Assembly: GCA_030655795.1 (NCBI GenBank)
Contig: JAUSPJ010000167.1
Coordinates: 1 to 5,894, forward strand
DNA from: Fidelibacterota bacterium
GTDB lineage: Bacteria; Fidelibacterota; UBA2242
Length of the DNA stretch: 5,894 bases
Direction of reading: 5' to 3'
The notes beneath the pieces were generated by a model, which saw only the letters and a program-made list of their open reading frames with translations, did no database searches and was not told where the DNA came from. Position numbers and translations under genes: made by a program. Shown here in pieces: positions 1 to 5,829 of the stretch (the stretch's first letter is position 1; each line of letters begins with the position of its first letter).

Positions 1-1
1 C

Positions 2-3000
2 ACAGAAACAATACAACCTACCGAACAGCCAGAGAAAGTCGTTAAGGCAGAAGTCCCTATAGAGAAACCGCCAGTCTATACCCCATCGGAAGAGATGAAG
101 AAACGAGCCGATGAACAATACGCCGGATGGAAAGGCAAGCCTTCTGATTTTACTTCACTTTCCGATGAAGAATTAAAAGCTCGCCGTGAAGCTCTGCCAA
201 AGTATAAGAACGATATGACCCCGGAGCAGATAACGGAAGGCGATGCCTTATATGCCGAACAACACAAACGGTTTAAAGTCACCGTAGAAGAATACAATAA
301 AGCGGCGACAGAGAAAACAGGACTTAAACACGGCGACGAGGTAGAATATCCTGCGCAAGGACTCGGCGGTCTCGGAGCGGAAACGTATCGCGGGAAAGTG
401 GTATATGACAAGAACGGTTATCTCTCCGTAAAGACCAATGTGCCAGATGGCAGCGGCAAAAAGATACACGGAATTAATATCGGGTGGAAGAAAGTTGTCG
501 AGGGCAAACAACCGCCGTCTATAAGTGGCGGTATGCAACCATCGAAAGGCATCACGTCAATTAAATCGGCTGAATTTGTTAACATTCAAGAAAAACAAGT
601 ACCATTTAAACTTTCCGATGCGATTCTCGGTATAGCCAAAAAATACGCTGGTATATATGGCGAGAAATACAACCCTAAGGGTACTGTTGGGGTGATGTTC
701 ACGAATGACGGAACGATATTGACGAATGCCTTGAACGATGTCTATACGAACGCACATGAAATAACTCACTACATAAACAGGCAAAAGGGTATCATAACTA
801 AAATAACAAAGCCGATTGGTACTTCATCAAACGGCAATCCCATTTATAATTCTGCAACCCTAAAAGAACGACGCGAATTAACGCAAGTATATACACAGTA
901 TTATCTGGGTGGCAAGAAAGACCATAAATTATCAAAAAGGGCAACCGAAGGATTTGCTACTTTTGTAACTCACATGGTATTCTACCCGAAAAGAACACAA
1001 AAGGAATTTCCAACTCTTTACAATAAGTTTCTTACTCCCAACGGTAAATACTACCAAAAAAACTTGGTTGACTTTATAAGAGATTCCAGAAAAGTAATTG
1101 AAGATTATCAGAAACTTTCGTCTACAGAAAAAATTTCATCCCGCGTCACTGAGCAATCAAAAGAAGTATCTAAACCCTTTTTCAGGCCGATGGCAACGGC
1201 GACCGATGAAATATTCGACGATATACATTTCTTGGAAAAAACAGCAAAGGACGTTGGTCTGCATTTTAAGAAGGACGATCCTTCGATATATCTAAGAATG
1301 TACCGAAACATGCACTTAATTATTCAGCACAACATTGGGAATATAAGTTATTTGACAAGAGCAATATCCGGTGGCAATAGTTATCTGGCTATGGATGAGA
1401 ATGGCGAGTTCAATAAGTTATATGATTTTAATTGGAAAACACTCATAGATAAAACCGAAAATCATGTTGAATTTGGTGCTTGGCTTGTCGCAAGACGAGA
1501 ACATTTTTCATATCTGAAACTCGATGAATTAAAAATAGAAATTGACGAAGCAAAAGATAATCTTGCAACTCTTCGGGCGCAATACGAAGAAGGCGAAATA
1601 ACCAAAACAGAATACAAACAGGCTTTGGGGGAAGTGAAGAGTCTGGAGAAAAAATACGATACTCTTAAATCTGTACTTGCTAAAGATAATATCGACCGAA
1701 AAGTTGCTACGGATTCATACAACGAGCACAAAGAAAAGTATGTTGAACATGCAGAAATGTTTGATAAACTTGAAAAGGCGGATTTAGATTTATTACACAA
1801 TCCGCTGGTGCAGTTAGTAGATGATAAATCATACAATGAATTTTCTTCTAATATCGGCTATGCATCATTCAAAAGAGATTTTTATAATGAGATTCTTGGT
1901 GAAGAAAAAATCGGTGCTCTTACTATGCGCGTAGGCAAGACAAGTGTATCCTCGCTGATGCCACGCACTGGTTCACAACTTGACATTATTAACCCACTTT
2001 ATTCCGGTATAGTTAATCATGCCGAAATAGTCAAGAAGGCGCAGAAACAGGTTGTCTACAACAAACTGCTGAAAATATCGGATTCATACCCTGGCATTTT
2101 AAAAAGATTGCCGCTGGATAGAAGTTATGATACTCGGACTGGCAAAACAACTTACCCGCAAGACAAAGACAAAAACATAATTATGGTAAGAGAGAATTAT
2201 AAGAGAGTTCCGTTGCTCGTAGACCGACAGTTTAAAGGTTTGATTGACGAGGTATTAACCCCGCAGAATGTAAAACTTTTAGAGAAAATATTGGCTGGTG
2301 GGGCACGACTATTTACACAATTCACGACTGGTTGGTATCCGCCCTTTGCCATCACTAATATGGCTATTGATCAAGTATCAGCCACATCTAACTCATGGAC
2401 AAAATATAAACCAGTATTATCGGCAATAGGAGAATTAAAGAAAGCACTTGTCAATAGAGACGCGATTGAAAACAAATATGCGCTGGAATATCTTCTTTTG
2501 GGCGGAGAACGTCAAGCCTTCATCAGTTTTCAGGATATGGAACCAACGGAAGCATTACAGTTTATCAAGAACGAACATTCTGTATTAAAAAGTTTTATTA
2601 ATCTTTTAAATAATGCTGGTGATATTGTATCTACGCCTGTCAGGGCAAGTGAAATAATGACAAGAATGGTAGAATATATAAGGGCAAGAAAAGAAGGGTA
2701 TCATCAACTCGCGGCATTGGAATTAGCGGGAAGGGTAAGCGTTCCATTCCATCATCGTGGAAGAATGGGTGGCGATAATATCGCAAGGGCATGGAGAAGG
2801 TCTATCCCATATTTGGGAGCTGGCATACAGGTAGTTGGGCAAACCGGAAGGGCGCTCAATAATCAAAAAACAAGAAATAGAGCACTATTTGTGGGCGCTG
2901 TACTCACCACTGCAATGGTTTCTTCTATGCTTTATATTATGAAGAAAGCCACGCAAGAACAAAAGGATTTATATAAAAATATCGACCCCGATGAACTTGG

Positions 3001-3850
3001 CATGTACGTTTTTTACCCACATCCGAATGGTAAGGATTTGATGAAATATAGAGTCCCGCAAGAGTTGGCAATAGGCGGGACGATGGCGAGTATGGCTATT
3101 TCTGATTTGGCTTTTGACGCCAACTATACGTGGCATGATTATATGAATGGCGCCTTGAATTTCTTGCCTAATCAGATTAATCCCTCTGATGTTGGAAGAA
3201 TGATTGTATCCTGGATTCCACAGATAGTAGCACCAGCAATACAGGTTGCTTTTAATAAAAGGATATATCCGCACATAGGCGATTTAGAACCATTCTATAT
3301 GAGGGGCAAACCACCGGAAGAAAAGGTCTTTGAAACAACGTCACGCATGGCTAAATTGGTTGGTAAAACATTTAACTTGTCGCCCATTAAAGTAGACTAT
3401 CTTGTTAATGGTTCAATCGGTCGTGGAGTAAAATTCATTAAGGGCGGACAAATATCAAATCCATTTATACGGCACATGTATTTTAATACTTGCAGAAACT
3501 TGTTGTTTTTCTATGATGAAAGAGATAAAATATATGGTGAATATAGTTATGCAAAAAAGAACCGGCAAAACTACACGCAGGAACAAGATCAAGAACTAAC
3601 AAATAAATATAACCAAATGAAACAGATTGATAAATATCTTGACATATACAGAGATTTGGTTGTATTGGTGAATAAAATTAAAGACGAAAAAGGTAAACAG
3701 GAACAACTTGATAAAGAATTGGGGAAAATAAGAAGTGATATATTAAACGCAATAGATACATATCGTAAACCGAGCAAAGAACAATCAAAAATAGAGATAA
3801 ATGAAAACGAACCAGAAGATACAAATAAAACAAAAAGACTCGTAAAATAA
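2..3850 (+). CDS. Large phage polyvalent/virion protein with zincin peptidase and LPD38-like region (5' partial)
   Basis: The frame is open to the left edge. The first in-window ATG (95) lacks a properly spaced Shine-Dalgarno and follows a P/E/T-rich linker, so the true start lies outside the window. Counting the codon at 2 as residue 1, 1282 residues are visible. Residues 108-166 are a Gly/Val/Tyr-rich, SH3-like segment. A zincin follows, with HEITH at 252-256 and a probable third ligand Glu316 in EGFATF. About 501-575 is heptad-like coiled coil. A conserved-looking RTGSQLDIINPL begins at 655, and FTTGWYPPFAITN at 774 opens what I recognise from memory as the LPD38 domain of phage polyvalent proteins. 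That domain includes a hydrophobic helix (961-980) and TS...SPIKVDYLVNG (1113-1136). The tail is charged and K/Q/E-rich. Such proteins are thought to be packaged in the virion and delivered with DNA; peptidase activity here is inferred from motifs. Only one Cys (1164) is present. The family call is strong, the exact role unknown. Confidence 0.88.
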   Translation, partial: TETIQPTEQPEKVVKAEVPIEKPPVYTPSEEMKKRADEQYAGWKGKPSDFTSLSDEELKARREALPKYKNDMTPEQITEGDALYAEQHKRFKVTVEEYNKAATEKTGLKHGDEVEYPAQGLGGLGAETYRGKVVYDKNGYLSVKTNVPDGSGKKIHGINIGWKKVVEGKQPPSISGGMQPSKGITSIKSAEFVNIQEKQVPFKLSDAILGIAKKYAGIYGEKYNPKGTVGVMFTNDGTILTNALNDVYTNAHEITHYINRQKGIITKITKPIGTSSNGNPIYNSATLKERRELTQVYTQYYLGGKKDHKLSKRATEGFATFVTHMVFYPKRTQKEFPTLYNKFLTPNGKYYQKNLVDFIRDSRKVIEDYQKLSSTEKISSRVTEQSKEVSKPFFRPMATATDEIFDDIHFLEKTAKDVGLHFKKDDPSIYLRMYRNMHLIIQHNIGNISYLTRAISGGNSYLAMDENGEFNKLYDFNWKTLIDKTENHVEFGAWLVARREHFSYLKLDELKIEIDEAKDNLATLRAQYEEGEITKTEYKQALGEVKSLEKKYDTLKSVLAKDNIDRKVATDSYNEHKEKYVEHAEMFDKLEKADLDLLHNPLVQLVDDKSYNEFSSNIGYASFKRDFYNEILGEEKIGALTMRVGKTSVSSLMPRTGSQLDIINPLYSGIVNHAEIVKKAQKQVVYNKLLKISDSYPGILKRLPLDRSYDTRTGKTTYPQDKDKNIIMVRENYKRVPLLVDRQFKGLIDEVLTPQNVKLLEKILAGGARLFTQFTTGWYPPFAITNMAIDQVSATSNSWTKYKPVLSAIGELKKALVNRDAIENKYALEYLLLGGERQAFISFQDMEPTEALQFIKNEHSVLKSFINLLNNAGDIVSTPVRASEIMTRMVEYIRARKEGYHQLAALELAGRVSVPFHHRGRMGGDNIARAWRRSIPYLGAGIQVVGQTGRALNNQKTRNRALFVGAVLTTAMVSSMLYIMKKATQEQKDLYKNIDPDELGMYVFYPHPNGKDLMKYRVPQELAIGGTMASMAISDLAFDANYTWHDYMNGALNFLPNQINPSDVGRMIVSWIPQIVAPAIQVAFNKRIYPHIGDLEPFYMRGKPPEEKVFETTSRMAKLVGKTFNLSPIKVDYLVNGSIGRGVKFIKGGQISNPFIRHMYFNTCRNLLFFYDERDKIYGEYSYAKKNRQNYTQEQDQELTNKYNQMKQIDKYLDIYRDLVVLVNKIKDEKGKQEQLDKELGKIRSDILNAIDTYRKPSKEQSKIEINENEPEDTNKTKRLVK
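722..985 (+). other. Zincin metallopeptidase domain core within the large protein
   Basis: This sub-region carries the catalytic core. HEITH is encoded at 755-769 (two zinc-ligand His plus the catalytic Glu). After 60 residues comes EGFATF, with Glu at 947-949 as the likely third ligand, which is the gluzincin arrangement. Upstream, the stretch VGVMFTNDGTILTNALNDVYTN has the beta-strand-then-helix character expected before a zincin active-site helix. All three metal ligands and the catalytic Glu are present, so the domain looks active. The substrate is unknown; self-processing, a host defence protein or a cell-wall/periplasmic protein are all possible. Confidence 0.8.
2321..3450 (+). other. 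LPD38-like domain of the large protein
   Basis: The order of motifs matches what I remember of LPD38, a domain found near the C-terminus of many very large phage proteins. The motifs are an N/Y-PPFAITN start, an R-rich AxxxAGRVSVPFHHRG stretch, a hydrophobic helix (ALFVGAVLTTAMVSSMLYIM, encoded about 2882-2941), a P/F/Y-rich segment describing a soluble beta region, RIYPHIGDLEPFYMRGKPPEE, then a Thr-Ser-x-x-Ala-K helix and SPIKVDYLVNGSIGRG. The single strong hydrophobic helix could insert in a membrane during infection; that is inference. The recognition is from memory, not from a profile search. Confidence 0.75.
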
Positions 3851-3851
3851 A

Positions 3852-4280
3852 ATGATAACTCTATTGATGACAATCGCCGGTTTCTTTCGGGGTATTCACG
3901 AGGGTATGATAAATATCCGCTTCTCTGAGCCGATGCACAACCGGGAGTTTCAGGAGGGCGTCCGGGGCCATAAGTGGCATCGATATTATCACCTGATAGC
4001 CTCTATACGTGACCTGTCCATGCTTGGACTCGGCATTGCGTTTATTTTAATGAAATGGCAATATGCAGGACTTCTCGCCGGGCTGATTCTCATGTGGGAA
4101 TTCTCAGAAGTCGGGCAGGCGCTCGCTCGAGTTAAATATCCGGTCATGTTCGACAAGGGGCTTGCTTATGAACGGGTCGTTTTTATGGATTGCGGGCGGT
4201 GGATTTTGAGAGGGAAAATTGTTTACCTATTTCATGTAATCAGAATCATGTTAGCTTTCGGAATTTTTTATACAAGTTGA
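3852..4280 (+). CDS. Multi-pass membrane protein of unknown function with GHKWHRYYHL motif
   Basis: This encodes 142 residues starting one base after the stop of the large gene. There is no Shine-Dalgarno in the A-rich leader, so translation probably depends on termination/reinitiation from upstream. ATG codons at 3867 and 3906 are alternative starts, but neither has a better ribosome site. The protein has an N-terminal hydrophobic run (1-12), a basic/aromatic loop with GHKWHRYYHL at 39-48, then hydrophobic segments at about 52-68, 72-90 and 124-141. WEFSEVGQA (82-90) places acidic residues within or beside a membrane helix. The His/Trp-rich loop and intramembrane acids look conserved rather than random, but I do not recognise a family with certainty. 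GC content is much higher than in the preceding gene, which argues for separate ancestry. Position between a virion gene and lysis-type genes is the only hint to function. Confidence 0.8.
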   Translation: MITLLMTIAGFFRGIHEGMINIRFSEPMHNREFQEGVRGHKWHRYYHLIASIRDLSMLGLGIAFILMKWQYAGLLAGLILMWEFSEVGQALARVKYPVMFDKGLAYERVVFMDCGRWILRGKIVYLFHVIRIMLAFGIFYTS

Positions 4281-4318
4281 GATGGGTGACTGCTCGCCGA
4301 AAAGAAATCGGAAATAAC

Positions 4319-4324
4319 AGGAGG
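4319..4324 (+). promoter_or_regulatory. Perfect Shine-Dalgarno AGGAGG selecting a GTG start
   Basis: AGGAGG lies 5 nt before GTG at 4330 but 14 nt before the in-frame ATG at 4339. The spacing favours the GTG as initiator. It is the strongest ribosome site in the + strand gene block. Confidence 0.8.
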
Positions 4325-4329
4325 CGTAA

Positions 4330-4566
4330 GTGGAATACATGGCTTTAACTGAACTGGTAAAATACGGAACGCCGGCAATGCTTTTTGCACTGGTTATTCT
4401 CGGCGTGTATCAAGCGACCTGTATTCGACAGCTTCAGCGTGAACTTTCAGAATTAAAAAAGAGTATCACATGGGGCGATACTTGCACCGATCGCCATAAA
4501 GGTATTGAGCGACGTATTACCCGTCTCGAAAATGCCGTGTTTCCTTTGGCGGTTCATGAAGGTTAA
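4330..4566 (+). CDS. Small single-TM phage protein with coiled-coil tail (holin- or spanin-like candidate)
   Basis: This is a 78-residue protein with GTG start, chosen because of the AGGAGG 5 nt upstream. A hydrophobic segment at about 12-30 (from YGTPAMLFALVI) is followed by a charged, heptad-like region (32-70: RQLQRELSELKK, then GIERRITRLENAVF). One TM near the N-terminus plus a coiled-coil tail is the general shape of several lysis-accessory proteins, including inner-membrane spanin subunits and some small holins. It directly precedes and overlaps by 11 nt the M15-type peptidase gene, which supports a lysis role. It has Cys at 31 and 52. It has no lipobox and no obvious signal peptidase site, so the TM probably remains as an anchor. 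The protein is real with high probability; the holin or spanin label is inference from context and topology. Confidence 0.8.
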   Translation: MEYMALTELVKYGTPAMLFALVILGVYQATCIRQLQRELSELKKSITWGDTCTDRHKGIERRITRLENAVFPLAVHEG

Positions 4567-4993
4567 AGAAATAAAATCCGCGGATTGGGTTATGCGTTGG
4601 CCGCACGTCCGGCTCGACCTTTTCGGTGATATCAACGAAATGGATAACCGTGTCATGGACGCCCTGAACGAACTCTCCTTCGAGGCGGTAAGAAGATATG
4701 CGTGGAATCATACTATCAATAGCGACTTCAGGGCAGGCGATACCGGGCAGCACGGCGCAGGCATGGCGATTGACTTTGTGTTCTTCGAAAAGAAACCCGG
4801 CGACGTCCCGGTTATCGACCAGTTCATCTTCACCGTCGGCTATGGCAGGTTCCGAAGGGTGGGTTTATATCCCCACTGGAAAAATCCTGGCTTGCACGGA
4901 GATGTAAAGGATGAAACACTGTACTGGTGGCGGGATAAGGCAGGAAAATACCACTACGGGCAAACGCCGGCAGAAATACTCACGTGGAAATAG
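4556..4993 (+). CDS. M15-type peptidase, probable phage endolysin
   Basis: This is a 145-residue protein with the M15 / hedgehog-like metallopeptidase signature. QHGAGMAIDF gives HxxGxAxD with His66 and Asp73 as zinc ligands, and GLHGDV gives a third ligand candidate His114 followed by Asp116. Members of this fold cleave peptide bonds in peptidoglycan stems or cross-links, so the likely role is host-wall cleavage at lysis. There is no signal peptide, so export would rely on a holin. ATG 4556 was chosen because everything before it in frame (TTG 4505, ATG 4532) overlaps deeply with the upstream gene and adds no domain sequence. The 11-nt overlap implies translational coupling, with only a weak GGCGG upstream. 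The acidic residue often found three positions before the last His (D/ExxH) is Pro here, while the H-x-D pattern resembles the M15_3 subgroup. A tail-associated wall hydrolase is the alternative. Confidence 0.85.
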   Translation: MKVKEIKSADWVMRWPHVRLDLFGDINEMDNRVMDALNELSFEAVRRYAWNHTINSDFRAGDTGQHGAGMAIDFVFFEKKPGDVPVIDQFIFTVGYGRFRRVGLYPHWKNPGLHGDVKDETLYWWRDKAGKYHYGQTPAEILTWK

Positions 4994-5006
4994 AAAGGGG
5001 GGGAAT

Positions 5007-5243
5007 ATGGCATTTCTTGAAATTAAAAAGCGGGCGCCGTTGAGAAATGGGAAAGAGGCGCGTCGCCCTTTCTGGTTGCGAAAAACCGATGACGGAGTTC
5101 TGCTGGTACTCATCGGAATCGCCATGGCGTTTTTCCCAGCAACGAAGGAATATTGTCTGGACGTTATCAAAATCGGCGGCGCTCTCGCGGGCGTCGGAGT
5201 CGTTCATCGAAACATCAAAGCAAGAGAGGCGGACAAGCAATGA
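5007..5243 (+). CDS. Small membrane protein with two hydrophobic segments, holin-like
   Basis: This is a 78-residue protein starting at ATG 5007, directly behind a purine block AAAGGGGGGG (4994-5003) that acts as ribosome site. An in-frame ATG at 4911 would extend the protein back through the peptidase gene and was rejected. The N-terminus (1-29) is strongly basic (KKR, RRPFWLRK), followed by hydrophobic segments at about 30-46 (VLLVLIGIAMAFF) and 53-66 (VIKIGGALAGVGVV), then a charged tail (KAREADKQ). Small size, two short hydrophobic hairpin-like segments, a charged C-terminus and a place 13 nt after the endolysin gene fit a holin, but other small phage membrane proteins share this look. 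Its stop overlaps the start of the next gene (ATGA). Confidence 0.75.
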   Translation: MAFLEIKKRAPLRNGKEARRPFWLRKTDDGVLLVLIGIAMAFFPATKEYCLDVIKIGGALAGVGVVHRNIKAREADKQ

Positions 5244-5593
5244 AAAAGATTCTGCTGTTTTCGCTCATTATCATGTTCCTGTTCGCGGGAATATGTTATG
5301 CTGGTATCCTCGGAACGGCGAAAGACTGGGTGCTCGACAACGCGATCGGTACGATCCTTGCCTCCTTATTTCTCATCGTCGGCGGTTTCTTCGGTGGCTC
5401 GGCAGTCGGGAAAATCATTCTGAAAAGCAAAGTTCCGATTTACGAGCTGAAAGACGTTGCCATGAGAATACATGAAGCGCGGAGACCGTCCAGTCCAGGT
5501 GGGGCAAAGGTGACGGCATTGGAAAAGGACGCCATATTGAAGGAGGTCGAGGAGCTTATCGCAGCAGTCGTTAAAGTATTCGGCACAGCATAG
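5240..5593 (+). CDS. Exported or membrane-anchored small phage protein with signal peptide and one TM
   Basis: This is a 117-residue protein. ATG 5240 is used because it forms an ATGA overlap with the preceding stop and begins a clear signal-peptide-like sequence: MKK, a hydrophobic core ILLFSLIIMFLFAG, then CYA|G with likely cleavage after residue 21. A second hydrophobic segment (37-60, Gly-rich GTILASLFLIVGGFFGG) should be a TM helix. The remainder is soluble: a basic linker with RRPSSPGG, then an amphipathic helix (about 92-115, LEKDAILKEVEELIAAVVKVF). Cys19 is not in a lipobox, so it is not a lipoprotein. I recall small phage membrane proteins of this general build (TM, then a helical acidic C-terminus) near lysis genes, but I cannot name a family. 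As last gene before the terminator it closes the + strand transcription unit. Confidence 0.78.
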   Translation: MKKILLFSLIIMFLFAGICYAGILGTAKDWVLDNAIGTILASLFLIVGGFFGGSAVGKIILKSKVPIYELKDVAMRIHEARRPSSPGGAKVTALEKDAILKEVEELIAAVVKVFGTA

Positions 5594-5619
5594 TAGTACC
5601 TGGCACTTCCCCTCAGGTC

Positions 5620-5667
5620 AGCCCCGGAAAAACTTTCTCCTTTTTAAAAGTCCGGGGCTTTTTATTT
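5620..5667 (+). terminator. Rho-independent terminator of the + strand gene block
   Basis: AGCCCCGGA (5620-5628) pairs perfectly with TCCGGGGCT (5651-5659), giving a 9-bp GC-rich stem around a 22-nt loop. A smaller inner CTTT/AAAG pairing (5633-5636 with 5647-5650) can form inside the loop. A T-rich run TTTTATTT (5660-5667) follows, as required for termination on the + strand. It starts 26 nt after the last + strand stop codon. On the - strand the base run after the stem is not T-rich, so it is directional. Confidence 0.9.
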
Positions 5668-5829
5668 CTCATATGCCGTTTCTTCCCAGATATGAATCGG
5701 GCCAATGTGTAAAAAGTGCGAGCAAAATTTCCATGAAAATGCGAGCGTCCACCAACAGAAATTGATTTCAATGATTATTTTAGTTCCGCCGATACGCTGT
5801 CCGTTGTATTTCCCACGAGGCCATTTCAT
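5662..5829 (-). CDS. 55-residue Trp-rich small phage protein, unknown function
   Basis: This short gene reads from ATG (complement of 5827-5829) to TAA (complement of 5662-5664). The protein begins MKWPRGKYNGQRIGG and carries five Trp (3, 26, 27, 33, 48) and two Cys (25, 36). Three things support it. AGGAG (complement of 5837-5841) lies 7 nt before the ATG. The start overlaps the stop of an upstream - strand frame as ATGA. The stop codon falls in the T-run of the + strand terminator, leaving little waste DNA. The KWPRGKYNGQRI opening resembles small proteins I recall from other phages and prophages, but I cannot name the family. There is no signal peptide; alternating aromatic and hydrophobic residues in the middle suggest a small beta-rich fold rather than a TM helix. 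Confidence 0.7.
   Translation of the reverse strand: MKWPRGKYNGQRIGGTKIIIEINFCWWTLAFSWKFCSHFLHIGPIHIWEETAYEK

Noticed and set aside
95..97. ATG 95 as the start of the large protein
   Set aside because: The frame is open back to position 2 with protein-like P/E/T-rich linker codons, and no spaced Shine-Dalgarno precedes the ATG. The gene is treated as 5' partial.
1462..1836. - strand frame of 124 codons opposite the coiled-coil part of the large gene
   Set aside because: The product is Ser/Cys/Phe-rich low-complexity sequence typical of antisense reading of a Lys/Glu-rich coding region, and it is nested in a convincing gene.
3589..3873. - strand frame of 94 codons over the 3' end of the large gene
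   Set aside because: Ser/Phe/Leu-rich shadow of an AT-rich, Lys/Glu-rich coding strand. It spans the stop/start junction of two real genes.
4505..4555. Upstream TTG 4505 or ATG 4532 start for the M15-type peptidase
   Set aside because: Both would overlap the preceding gene by 35-62 nt, and the added residues are not part of the fold. ATG 4556 with an 11-nt overlap is the simpler choice.
4911..5006. ATG 4911 as start of the holin-like gene
   Set aside because: The extension lies wholly within the peptidase gene and reads as an out-of-frame shadow. ATG 5007 has a strong ribosome site.
5153..5239. Upstream extension of the last + strand gene
   Set aside because: The extension is an Arg/Ser-rich out-of-frame translation of the previous gene. 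ATG 5240 starts a signal peptide and forms an ATGA junction.
5285..5299. Possible lipobox around Cys19 of the last + strand gene
   Set aside because: The sequence F-A-G-I-C has Ile before Cys, where Gly, Ala or Ser is required, so lipoprotein processing is unlikely.
5047..5475. + strand frame of 142 codons across the last two genes
   Set aside because: It runs out of frame through both accepted genes, is rich in Arg/Ser/Cys, and lacks domain-like sequence or a ribosome site.
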